Source: Candidatus Poseidoniaceae archaeon (lineage in GTDB: Archaea; Thermoplasmatota; Poseidoniia; Poseidoniales; Poseidoniaceae). Taken from it: 64,000 nucleotides of DNA. Positions 34,881 to 45,500 of the stretch are shown here, in pieces; the stretch's first letter is position 1; each line of letters begins with the position of its first letter. A program made the translations under genes and the position numbers. Under the pieces are notes generated by a model. The model was not told the origin of the DNA. It did not search any database and saw only the letters and a program-made list of their open reading frames with translations. The stretch is from the NCBI GenBank assembly GCA_938075675.1, contig CALJHE010000006.1, positions 62,001 through 126,000 on the forward strand, read 5' to 3'.

Positions 34881-34897
34881 TTAAAGGCCTATAAGAG
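34881..34897 (+). promoter_or_regulatory. Candidate promoter for the membrane pyrophosphatase
   Basis: TTAAAGGCCTATAAGAG contains a TATA-like CCTATAAG about 70 bases before the hppA ATG. A closely similar CCTATAAGG precedes the last gene of the window. Identified by eye. Confidence 0.4.
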
Positions 34898-34961
34898 GTG
34901 TTTTTCCGAGGGAACTCCTTATGAGGGGTTCTTTGGTCGCCGAGGGTACAGGTGTTCTATA

Positions 34962-37085
34962 ATGATGGATAATATACCAATGATTGCCGCTGCAGCAGGT
35001 CTTGTCGGACTTATTGTGGCTTTTTTGCTGTATCAACAAGTAAACAAAGTGAAAATTGACAACGAAAAGGTTGCCAGTATCACTGAAGAAATTCAAAAAG
35101 GCGCTATGGCGTTCCTCTTTGCAGAATACCGAGTACTTGCCATTTTCGTAGTGGTTGTCGGAGCAGCTCTTTCACAACTCAATGATACGAACACCGCCAT
35201 TGCTTTCTTCGCAGGTGCACTTGCATCTGTGGCTGCAGGATTCTCCGGAATGCGTGCTGCAACCTCGGCCAACGGCCGAACCACCATGGCTGCTAAGAAC
35301 GACGGTAAGGCCGGCGCTCTTGCAGTTTCATACAACGGTGGTGCAGTCATGGGCCTTTCCGTTGGTGGCCTTGGTCTTCTCGGCATCTCTCTTATTGCAT
35401 ACTGGCTAGGAGCAGGCGATGCAAATCCAGACCTTTCTGCTGCTGCAGGATTCGGAATGGGTGCATCTTCCATTGCTCTCTTCGCTCGTGTTGGTGGCGG
35501 TATCTACACCAAGGCTGCTGACGTCGGTGCTGATCTTGTTGGTAAAGTCGAAGCAGGTATCCCTGAAGACGACCCTCGTAATCCAGGTGTTATCGCAGAT
35601 AACGTCGGAGACAATGTCGGTGACGTTGCAGGAATGGGTGCAGACATCTTCGAATCCTTTGTGGGTTCAATCATTGCAGCAATGATTATCGCAAGTTCAG
35701 ATGACTTTGGCGGTGAAGGTTTCACTGGGGCTTCAAACTACATCATGATGCCAATTATGCTTGGCCTCATTGGTTATGTTGCATCCATTGTTGGTGTTTT
35801 CTCAATGTTCGTTCTCAAGAACGGCAAAGACGCAGCAGCAGCACTTCGTAACACGACATTCATTGCCGCACTTCTGTTTTGGGCAGGTGGGTACCTTTCC
35901 ATCCAGCAAGGCCTTATTGATGTTGAAATGGGTGTTATGCACTCAGTTGTACTGGGTAGTGTTGTTGGAATCGCAATCGGCCTCATTACAGAATACTACA
36001 CCGGTATTGAACCCGTCTTTGGAATCCCTACCAAGGCCATCCCTCACATCGGTGAAATGTCCAAGACTGGACCAGCAACCAATGCTATTGCCGGACTTTC
36101 AGTTGGAATGATGTCAACATTCATTCCGATTCTTTTGATTGCTGCAGGAATCTTTGGAGCAAATCACTTTGGTGGAGACGACTTTGGTCTCTATTGCATT
36201 GCAATGGCGGCAATGGGCATGCTTGCTACAGTCGGTGTGACCATGACTGTCGATGCTTACGGGCCAGTTGCTGACAACGCAGGCGGAATTGCAGAGATGA
36301 GCGGACTTGGCTCTGATGTTCGAGCAATTACCGATGAACTTGATTCAATCGGAAACACAACTGCTGCAGTTGGAAAAGGATTTGCAATCGGCTCCGCAGC
36401 TTTGACAGCCCTTGCTCTCTTCGCAGCGTACACAGCAGCAGTTCCTGGCGAACTTGATTTGACTCTAACCAATCCTGTTGTCGTTATCGGCCTTCTCATA
36501 GGTGGCAGTCTACCGTTCGTTGTTGCTGCTATGACCATGACTTCTGTCGGCAAGGCTGCTGGTGACATGGTTGTCGAAATCCGACGACAATTTGCTATCA
36601 TGCGAGAAGCTTTGTCAAATGATAAATCGTTTGATGGCGATCTTGAAGACGCCACGACATGGCCAGAAAAGGTCGTTGCAGGAGACATGACGTATCCAGA
36701 TTCCCAAACCTGTGTTGACATTTCAACAAAGGCTGCCCTACGAGAGATGGTTGGTCCCGGTGTTGTTGCAGTTGTGGCTCCAGTCGCAGTTGGACTCGCA
36801 CTTGGTGCAGATGCTCTCGGCGGACTTCTAGCAGGTTCTCTTGTCACCGGTGTTCTCATGGCTCTGTTCATGGCAAATGCTGGCGGTGCATGGGACAACG
36901 CCAAGAAAGCAATTGAACAAGGTCACATTGAAGGCGCCAAGAAAGGCGACGATGCTCATGAAGCAGCCGTCATTGGCGACACCATTGGAGACCCGTTCAA
37001 GGACACATCCGGTCCATCACTCAACATCCTCATCAAGTTGATGTCCATTGTTGCAGTTGTCTTGGCTGGTACAGGACAACTCTGA
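34962..37085 (+). CDS. hppA: Membrane-bound ion-pumping pyrophosphatase, K+-dependent type
   Basis: 707 residues, about 16 membrane helices. It couples hydrolysis of PPi to H+ (or Na+) export. The PPi-binding motif [20 protein letters not shown] is complete, followed by [19 protein letters not shown]. The stretch [10 protein letters not shown] has Ala and Gly where K+-independent enzymes have Lys and Thr, pointing to the K+-dependent class. The ORF extends upstream to 34833, but the leading part has no membrane character; ATGs at 34962 and 34965 begin the first helix ([20 protein letters not shown]). Whether it pumps H+ or Na+ cannot be settled by eye. Confidence 0.95.
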   Translation: MMDNIPMIAAAAGLVGLIVAFLLYQQVNKVKIDNEKVASITEEIQKGAMAFLFAEYRVLAIFVVVVGAALSQLNDTNTAIAFFAGALASVAAGFSGMRAATSANGRTTMAAKNDGKAGALAVSYNGGAVMGLSVGGLGLLGISLIAYWLGAGDANPDLSAAAGFGMGASSIALFARVGGGIYTKAADVGADLVGKVEAGIPEDDPRNPGVIADNVGDNVGDVAGMGADIFESFVGSIIAAMIIASSDDFGGEGFTGASNYIMMPIMLGLIGYVASIVGVFSMFVLKNGKDAAAALRNTTFIAALLFWAGGYLSIQQGLIDVEMGVMHSVVLGSVVGIAIGLITEYYTGIEPVFGIPTKAIPHIGEMSKTGPATNAIAGLSVGMMSTFIPILLIAAGIFGANHFGGDDFGLYCIAMAAMGMLATVGVTMTVDAYGPVADNAGGIAEMSGLGSDVRAITDELDSIGNTTAAVGKGFAIGSAALTALALFAAYTAAVPGELDLTLTNPVVVIGLLIGGSLPFVVAAMTMTSVGKAAGDMVVEIRRQFAIMREALSNDKSFDGDLEDATTWPEKVVAGDMTYPDSQTCVDISTKAALREMVGPGVVAVVAPVAVGLALGADALGGLLAGSLVTGVLMALFMANAGGAWDNAKKAIEQGHIEGAKKGDDAHEAAVIGDTIGDPFKDTSGPSLNILIKLMSIVAVVLAGTGQL

Positions 37086-37134
37086 GTCCACTCCAAGCGT
37101 TAGGCTCTTGAACAGAGTCATGTTGGACAACATC

Positions 37135-38100
37135 ATGAGCAAGGTGTTCGAAGCTGCAACAATGCTGTTGCTGCTGCTGTGCACCAGCATTTTGGCAGGA
37201 TGCACAACCAGTTCCATCGACTCGAACGATTCCGATTCAACGACCGTTGAACAGACCTTACTTCCCGAATGGGAAGTTGGCGATCAGTGGCTCTACACCT
37301 TCATTACACCACAATTTGGCGAAGATAGTGCACGATTGGTCGTTGCAGAAATTGACGATGAAGAAGGCGTATACCAAGTTGGAATTTCTTCTGAGCGTGA
37401 AGCACAGCGCCACGCAGTCATCAATCACAATCCATTCCTCGGTCGAATGACTCTGGATGGATTGTCCGTGTATGAAAACGGAGAACCGCAATCCGTATTT
37501 TCGTTCCCTTGGACGGTCGGTGACACTTGGACATTCACTTTGTTCGGGCAAGATTGGACTGCGACTACCGATTCGATCAACAATGGAAACGCCCGCGTTT
37601 CGGCGACTTCTGCAGAAGGGCACGAGATATCCTATACCTTCAGTGGTGACAAAGAATTCATGGAAAACTTTGTTTGGCGTGATGGTGAAGGCGTACGGCA
37701 GTTACGAATGGACCTCAACTCCGCCCGTGATGGTTATTCCGGAGATGTTTTCTTCTATCGAGCACGTGATTTACTGGATAACCGCTACGAGAACAGCGAC
37801 CAAGAAGTGTACGACACCTTCCTTGATGAAGGGCATCCATCTGAGGGCGATTGGAACACTCTTGTTTGGTATCTCGATGTCGAGATAAGCCAAGGAGGTT
37901 CAGGCTCTCTCACAATGAAAGACCATGCTGGAGCCTCCCCTCTCACCCGTGCCTGGGGCTCCGGTGCAACTGAAAAAGGAGCAATTGGAACGATTCCTTC
38001 GAACACCGGTGAATACTCGTTGACGGCAACAGTTCGAGGGCCGGATTCCTTCATTCACTTGCGTGTTGCTGGCGCACTCGTGTTCCAGTGGGAATTGTGA
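37135..38100 (+). CDS. Predicted lipoprotein of unknown function
   Basis: 321 residues. The signal peptide ends in a lipobox, TSILAGC, so the cysteine is probably lipidated and the protein tethered outside the membrane. The mature part is beta-rich (VGDQWLYTFITPQFGED, VGDTWTFTLFGQDWTA) with repeating VGD.W strands, possibly two related barrels or sandwiches. In-frame ATGs lie at 37120, 37135 and 37162. It is located 49 bases after hppA on the same strand and 9 before the hydrolase, so it may be read through from hppA. No ligand motif was recognised. Confidence 0.75.
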   Translation: MSKVFEAATMLLLLLCTSILAGCTTSSIDSNDSDSTTVEQTLLPEWEVGDQWLYTFITPQFGEDSARLVVAEIDDEEGVYQVGISSEREAQRHAVINHNPFLGRMTLDGLSVYENGEPQSVFSFPWTVGDTWTFTLFGQDWTATTDSINNGNARVSATSAEGHEISYTFSGDKEFMENFVWRDGEGVRQLRMDLNSARDGYSGDVFFYRARDLLDNRYENSDQEVYDTFLDEGHPSEGDWNTLVWYLDVEISQGGSGSLTMKDHAGASPLTRAWGSGATEKGAIGTIPSNTGEYSLTATVRGPDSFIHLRVAGALVFQWEL

Positions 38101-38109
38101 GGAATTTTT

Positions 38110-38724
38110 TTGCCGACGCTCGTCATGATGCATGGGATGACTGGTGATGCCAGTATGATGCGTCCTTTTGCCGAAAAGATACTTCCAGAAGGTTGGACGC
38201 TCATTGTCCCTGAGGCCCGCTATGCGCATCCTCGACGTGGACGTACATGGTGGAGATACGAGGACGAAGATGCTGATGCAACTCGGCGAATGACGCTTTC
38301 TCGGAGAGAACTCATCGATGTAGATTCCTCTCTTTCACAATTGGAACAGCTTATATCTGAACAAGCGCCACTTGGTCCGCTTGTTGTCGGAGGTTTTTCT
38401 CAAGGTGGCGCAATGGCTCAAGAGATGCTACAACTTCCACTTGCTGACCGAATCGTCGGTGTTGTGGCCATGGGTACTCGTCTGGTTCGAGAGATGGAAC
38501 TTAGGCTTCGTTTAGCTGAGTTAGAGCCAAAGCATCTTTTTTGGATGCATGGAGAAAGAGATTTGAGAGTTTCCATCCAAGATGGCTGGGCAGTAGCCCA
38601 TGTTTTTGAATCGGCGGGTTGGGCCATGGAGTTGATTGAACATCCGAAGGGGCATATGATCCCAATGGAGCACCACGACTCGTTGAAAGAGTGGTTAACT
38701 GCTCTGTCGCAGATAAGGTTGTAA
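38110..38724 (+). CDS. Alpha/beta hydrolase, carboxylesterase/phospholipase-like
   Basis: 204 residues. The nucleophile elbow is VVGGFSQGGAMAQ, with the catalytic Ser in GFSQG. The acid is probably the Asp of HGERDLRV, and the His is in PKGHMIPMEHH. This is the pattern of the phospholipase/carboxylesterase family. Translation begins at a TTG (38110) with GAGGAA just upstream; starting at the next ATG would cut off the first beta strand (PTLVMMHGMTG). The protein is cytoplasmic with unknown substrate. Its last 30 bases overlap the convergent glutaredoxin gene. Confidence 0.85.
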   Translation: MPTLVMMHGMTGDASMMRPFAEKILPEGWTLIVPEARYAHPRRGRTWWRYEDEDADATRRMTLSRRELIDVDSSLSQLEQLISEQAPLGPLVVGGFSQGGAMAQEMLQLPLADRIVGVVAMGTRLVREMELRLRLAELEPKHLFWMHGERDLRVSIQDGWAVAHVFESAGWAMELIEHPKGHMIPMEHHDSLKEWLTALSQIRL

Positions 38725-38979
38725 CTGGTCAAAACCACCAACGAAGACGGGTTGTTCTCCTCTGATATCGAGAATTACGGGCACAGTTCGGTGTCCTGTT
38801 GCTTCAACAACAGGCTTTCTCATGTCGGGTTGTTCGTCAAAGCTGATTTCAGTGAAAGTGAGTTTCTTGCTGTTGAGCAAACGCTTGGCGGCAGAGCAAT
38901 ATCCACAAAATTGGCCGGTGTACATGAGAAAGTCGGTGGAGTGAGTTTTCGCGTGCTCAAGCAGAATCTCTTCGGACAT
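38695..38979 (-). CDS. Glutaredoxin-like protein
   Basis: 94 residues. A thioredoxin fold with active site GQFCGYCSAAKRLL (CGYC rather than the common CPYC), the cis-Pro motif HRTVPVILDI and a C-terminal GGFDQL, as in glutaredoxins. It reduces disulfides using a low-molecular-weight thiol or a flavin reductase. Its 3' end overlaps the hydrolase gene by 30 bases in convergent orientation. Confidence 0.85.
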   Translation of the reverse strand: MSEEILLEHAKTHSTDFLMYTGQFCGYCSAAKRLLNSKKLTFTEISFDEQPDMRKPVVEATGHRTVPVILDIRGEQPVFVGGFDQLQPYLRQSS

Positions 38980-39009
38980 AGCGTGAACTTTTCAGCGTCC
39001 TACTTGAAC

Positions 39010-39495
39010 CTATATATCAAGCCGAATCACTTGATACATTTCGTCGGTATCCAATGTTTGTATGGCGTGCTGAACAGCGTTACATACTGCATCATCTGAT
39101 GTTCCGGCGTGCTTCACAATCCGAGTGATAGCGCCTTTCTTCGCAGCCAGGCGGCCCAACACTTCAACGGTTAGAGCACCAAATCCATGAACGCCATCGG
39201 GTCTTGTCCCTTGTTCTGAGCCGTCCGGAACATTGGGCCTTTTCTTCCCATTTTCAGCCGATTGGTCGGTTAGAGCGACGAACAATTTTACATTACCTGC
39301 CTCGACGATGTCCAATGCCGATCTCATGAGTGCAACGGTTCCTTCGAGTCGCTGCAGGTGCTGTGCACTTTGGTTGTCGAATGTGTCGACAATGATTGCA
39401 TCTACTTCCTCATCGTTCTCTGCGATGTCCCAGCCCAATGTTTCGATGTATTGAGAAACAATTTGGTTACGGCCGAAGTACCGCAGTTTGGCCAT
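39010..39495 (-). CDS. Uncharacterised protein resembling a minimal SDR fold
   Basis: 161 residues. It starts MAKLRYFGRNQIVSQYIETL, then alternates strands and helices as in a Rossmann protein (EVDAIIVDTFDNQSA, GNVKLFVALTDQSA, HGFGALTVEVLGRLAAKKGA). This resembles a shortened epimerase-type SDR. Missing are the N-terminal GxxGxxG and the catalytic YxxxK, where HGFGALT appears instead, so it is unlikely to act as a normal dehydrogenase. Located 30 bases upstream of the glutaredoxin gene on the same strand. Confidence 0.65.
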   Translation of the reverse strand: MAKLRYFGRNQIVSQYIETLGWDIAENDEEVDAIIVDTFDNQSAQHLQRLEGTVALMRSALDIVEAGNVKLFVALTDQSAENGKKRPNVPDGSEQGTRPDGVHGFGALTVEVLGRLAAKKGAITRIVKHAGTSDDAVCNAVQHAIQTLDTDEMYQVIRLDI

Positions 39496-39591
39496 GTAAC
39501 TCCCAGGAGATTCTTCATCATGTTCTTTCCCCTTCTTTCCTTAGGACAAACCGTCAATAGAATTAATTCATAAAGGGTACATAATTGATGT

Positions 39592-42500
39592 ATGGGCTCC
39601 GATTTGGAGGGTTTTGAACGGAAGGATAAAAAGACCGGAGGCGTACAACGAATTATGCTAGCGGAGCGTATGAGCAGATTCGGTGCTTTCGCCGCGCTGC
39701 TGATGTTTTTCTTCGCTTCGGTATCAACTTCACAACTGATGTTCTTGGAACTCGAGAACAGCAGTGAATTTTCAGCATTGTATTCATCTTCACGTTTTAC
39801 GGATTCTGACTCCGATGGAATACCCGATGCCGATGATGCTTGCGCCACTGGAAATACGGGATGGACGTCCAATTCCACCACTGATCACGACTCCGATGGC
39901 TGTCAAGACTCGAACGAAGATACCGATGACGATAACGACACAATTGCTGATAATTTCGATGATTGTTCTACCGGGGCAATAGGGTGGACTCCGACATCAA
40001 TCAATGATTACGATTCGGATGGATGTCTCGATTCAACCGAGGATGATGATGATGACAACGATGGTGTCATTGACACATTAGATACATGCCAACTGGGAGA
40101 TAAGGGTTGGAGTTCAACAAGTCTCAACGACTATGATTCAGATGGCTGCCAAGATATTTCTGAAGATAATGACGACGACAATGATTTAATTTTAGACAAC
40201 TCCGATTCGTGCCAATTTGGCGATTTGGGTTGGACTTCTTCTGCGTTAACCGACGTTGATAGCGATGGATGCCGAGATTCTACTGAAGACAGCGATGATG
40301 ACGGCGATGGAGTTGAAGATGGCGATGATGATTGTCCAACGGGTGATACTGGGTGGACCTCGACATCCGCAACAGACCACGATTCAGACGGTTGTCAAGA
40401 CGCTTCAAGTGAAGATGTTGATGATGATAACGATGGCATTAGTGATTCTGCCGATTCTTGCCAATTTGGCAACATGGGCTGGACGCCTGATTCATCGACT
40501 GATTACGATTCAGACGGTTGCCAAGATTCTGTCGAAGACACTGATGACGATGATGATCTCGTTCTTGATACCTCGGATGACTGCCAGTTCGGTAATCTTG
40601 GCTGGACTTCAACATCCATCACAGACCATGACTCAGACGGTTGCCAGGATGCTTCAAATGAAGACACTGATGACGATAACGATGGTGTTTCGGATACAGC
40701 TGATGATTGTTCAACAGGTGATCTTGGCTGGACTTCTGCAGCCATCTCAACCGATTATGATTCCGATGGTTGCCAAGATTCCTTAGAAGACCTTGACGAC
40801 GATAACGACGGAGTTGCCGACTTGGCGCCTGACCTCTGTCAAAAGGGTGATATGGGCTGGACCTCTTCCCCATCTACAGATTTTGATGGCGATGGTTGCC
40901 GTGATTCAACAGAAGATTTTGACTCCGATAACGACGGTATTCTCGATAACAACGATGACTGTGTTAATGGCAACACTGGCTGGCTTTCGAGTTCCACCAC
41001 AGACCACGATACAGACGGTTGCCAAGATGCATCGACCGAAGATAACGACGATGACAACGATGGCATCAATGACCTTCTTGACACCTGCCAAACAGGTGTA
41101 ATCGGATGGTCTCCATCTTCGATTACCGACTACGATTCTGATGGATGTCGTGATTCGGACGAAGATTTGGATGACGACAACGACGGAGTCGGCGATGGCT
41201 CTGATTCCTGCCAAACCGGCGACTTGGGCTGGATTTCCAGTTCCAGTAATGATTACGACAGCGACGGATGTAAAGATTCGACTGAAGATTCAGACCGAGA
41301 TAATGACCTTGTTCTCGATGGATTCGATGCCTGCCCTCAAGGTGACCTTGGATGGATTTCTGGAACCTCGACAGACCATGATTCTGACGGTTGCCAAGAT
41401 TCTCTCGAAGATCCCGACGATGACAACGATGGGGTTTTTGATTTATCAGATACATGTCAAACAGGTTCACTCGGTTGGACCTCTTCATCCGCAACAGACC
41501 GAGATGGAGATGGCTGCCGAGACTCAGATGAGGACTCGGATGACGATAACGACAGTATTGCAGATTCGATTGATTCGTGCCCGAACGGAGACATGGGTTG
41601 GACCTCATCTCCGACAACCGACCATGATTCCGACGGTTGCCGAGATGCATCCACGGAAGATACCGATGATGACAACGATTCGGTCCTCGATGCCTCGGAT
41701 ACATGCCAGATAGGTGCCATTGGATGGACTCCGACTACGCTGACGGATTACGATTCTGATGGATGCAAAGACAATGTTGAAGACAACGATGATGACAACG
41801 ACGGCATTATTGATTCGAATGACGCCTGTGCTACAGGAGATTTAGGATGGACTTCCACCATCCTTAACGACAACGACCAAGACGGTTGCCGGGATGCAAC
41901 CGAGGATTTTGATTCAGACAATGACGGAGTCACAGATGACCTTGACTCATGCCCTCAAGGCATTACTGGTTGGTCATCGACCTCCTCTACAGACTACGAC
42001 AGCGATGGTTGCAAGGACTTGTCGGCTGAAGACGTCGATGATGACAACGATGGAATTACCGACGGGAACGATTTGTGCCCTACTGGGACAATAGGCTGGA
42101 CTCCAAATGCAAACAATGATTATGATTCTGACGGATGTAAGGACGACACACTGTTTGACATCGACGATGACAACGACGGCGTAGTTGATGCATTCGATGA
42201 TTGTCAAATTGGAGACCTTAACTGGACTTCCAGTTCCAGCACTGACCACGATAGTGACGGTTGTCAAGATTCTCTTGAAGATATGGATGATGACAACGAT
42301 TCTGTTACCGATTTACATCCAGATGCCTGTCAATTCGGTCTCACTGATTGGACCTCTACCCCCTCCACAGATTCAGATAACGATGGCTGCAAGGATGATT
42401 CTTCAGAGGATTTGGATGATGACAACGATGGAGTCGCAGACGGTCTTGATGACTGTCAGTTTGGCGAAGGTGCATGGACGCCGTCGCCCTCGACCGACTA

Positions 42501-45500
42501 TGACTCGGACGGTTGCCGTGATTCAACTGAAGATCTCGACGATGATAACGATGGAGTAGAGGACTTAGAACCCGATTTGTGTCATTTTGGAGACATGGGA
42601 TGGACTTCAACCAGTGCCACTGACAACGATGGGGATGGCTGCCAAGACAGTTCAACCGAAGATCCAGACGATGACAACGATGGAATCATGGACGGTCTTG
42701 ACGATTGCCAAGCTGGAGATGTTGGTTGGTCTCCTTCTTCATCAACCGATTACGACTCTGATGGTTGCCAGGATTCTAACGAAGACCTTGATGATGATAA
42801 CGATGGCGTTAACGACGACCACCCAGATGTTTGCGATAAAGGCGAGTTGGGCTGGATTTCGACTCCTTCAAACGATTATGATGGCGATGGTTGTCGAGAC
42901 TCGACCGAAGATTCGGATACCGATAACGATGGTATCAACGATGCATCTGACGATTGTAATTTCATGGAGACAGGATGGATTTCATCCTCCACCACTGATC
43001 ATGATTCTGATGGTTGCAAGGACGATTCTACCGAAGACCTTGACGATGATAACGACGGAATTCCCGATTTAGCCCCTGACCAATGCCCCACTGGGATTAT
43101 TGGTTGGGTACCCACGTCAGCAAACGATTACGATTCTGACGGTTGCCGTGATGCTGACGAGGATATTGACGATGATAACGACGGTGTTGGCGATTCAAGT
43201 GACACCTGTGATACAGGTAATCTCGGTTGGATTTCTGACAGCACAACAGACTTTGATGGCGACGGTTGCCGTGATTCAACTGAAGACATCGATGATGATA
43301 ACGACGGAATAACCGATACCTCGGACAATTGCCAACTTACAGTGAATACCGGGCAAGAAAATCACGATTCAGATTCAGAAGGCGATGCTTGCGATGACGA
43401 TGACGATAACGATGGAATCAATGATGACGCACCGGATAACTGTATCCGTGGTGCCATTGGGTGGACATCCACGTTGGCTAACGACCTCGATGCAGACGGT
43501 TGTAGAGATGCGGATGAGGATGCCGATGACGATGGAGATGGTATATCTGACACATCCGACGACTGTACGCCCGGCCAAACTGGCTGGATATCGAACGGTT
43601 TCACCGACCACGATGGTGATGGTTGCCAAGATAGCCTGCCTTCTCCGGGAGTAGGCGAGGACCTCGACGATGACAACGACGGTCTTGCCGACAATGCACC
43701 TGATTCCTGCCGGATTGGCGATTTAGGATGGATTTCATCGCCGACGACCGACTATGATGGCGACGGTTGCCGTGATGCCGGTGAAGACAACGACGATGAT
43801 GGAGATACCGTCGCAGATTCAGCAGACAGTTGCCTAACAAGCACGGTAGGCTGGATTTCTAATCCTACGACCGATAATGATGGCGACGGTTGTGAAGACG
43901 GTGTGAACGATCCTGACGACGATAACGATGGAGTCGCTGATAACATTGACAATTGCCAACTCACTCCGAATGCGGACCAGGCCAACTATGATGGCGACTC
44001 TGAAGGTGATGTCTGTGATGACGATGATGACAATGACGGTGTCAACGACCCTGACGACAGTTGTTTCCAGGGTGACAAAGGCTGGACTTCAACGAGTTTT
44101 ACTGACCACGACGGCGATGGATGTCAAGATTCTACTTCGGAAGACGTTGATGATGATAACGATACAGTGCCAGATGTTGGTGATGCCTGCCAACTCGGCC
44201 TTGTAGGTTGGGTTTCAAACCCTACTTCGGATTACGATGGCGATGGTTGCCAAGACCTTGGTGAGGACATCGATGACGATAACGATGGTGTTCCTGATGT
44301 CAATGACCGCTGTCAAACTGGAGAGATGGGCTGGACACCGACTCTTCTTACAGACTACGACTCCGATGGTTGCAGGGATATTTCCGAAGATCCAGATGAT
44401 GATAACGACGGAATTATTGATTCCATAGATGTCCTCTGCCAAAAGGGTGACCTTGGATGGATTTCAGGCCCTGCAACAGACCACGATGCCGATGGATGTC
44501 GTGATGCAGGAGAAGACCTTGATGACGACAATGACACCAGAGCAGATGTAGATGATGATTGCAGAATCGGCGAATTGGGTTGGATTTCAAACGCAACGAC
44601 CGATTATGATTCTGATGGTTGCCGCGACTTAACTGAAGACCTCGATGATGACAATGACCTCATTTTGGATGACGATGATCAATGCTGGCCTGCAGATTTA
44701 GGATGGATCTCAGATTCCACAACCGATTGGGATGCAGATGGGTGCAATGATTTCTCCGAAGACAATGACGACGATAATGACGGCGTACCTGACAATCTCG
44801 ATGCATGTCCAACCGGTGATGTAGGTTGGATTTCGGTATTCACTTCCACTGTTGACCAAACTCTGATCACTGATTGGGACGGTGACGGTTGCCGGGATGT
44901 TGGTGAGGACTTTGATGATGATAACGACGGTGTCCATGACGGTTCCGATTCATGTCCGAAGTACGGCCATCATTGGAATTGGTCATCGACAAACTTTGGC
45001 GACCATGACGGCGATGGATGCATGGACGATTTCTACAACAATGGATTCTTCAGTCTTGAGGAAGATTTGGATGATGACAATGACGGTGTTTTAGACGTTG
45101 ATGATGACTGCCAGGTGGGTGACCTCGGTTGGATTTCAGAGCCAATATCGGATAACGATGGTGACGGTTGTCGAGACTCGAATGAAGATTCTGATGATGA
45201 TAACGATGGTATTGAAGACATTGATGATAATTGTCCGCGAGGAGAGTTTGGCTGGATTCCCTCCAACCTCACAGACTACGACAGCGACGGTTGCCTTGAC
45301 GTGTCCGAGGATTTGGACGATGATAACGACGGAGTGATTGATTTTGCTGATTTGTGTCAGACGGGAGAATTAGGATGGACCTCCTCCGGTTCTGAAGATT
45401 ACGACAGCGATGGCTGCCGAGACTCATCTGAAGATGATGATGACGATAACGACAACGTACTCGACGATGTCGACAACTGCTCAACTGGGCGCATGGGGTG

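Noticed and set aside
36257-36904. Reverse-strand 215-codon frame inside hppA
   Set aside because: Arg/Pro/Thr-rich shadow of the Gly/Ala-rich pyrophosphatase frame.
39010-39495. Calling this gene an active epimerase
   Set aside because: Both the NAD-binding glycine motif and the Tyr-Lys pair are missing.
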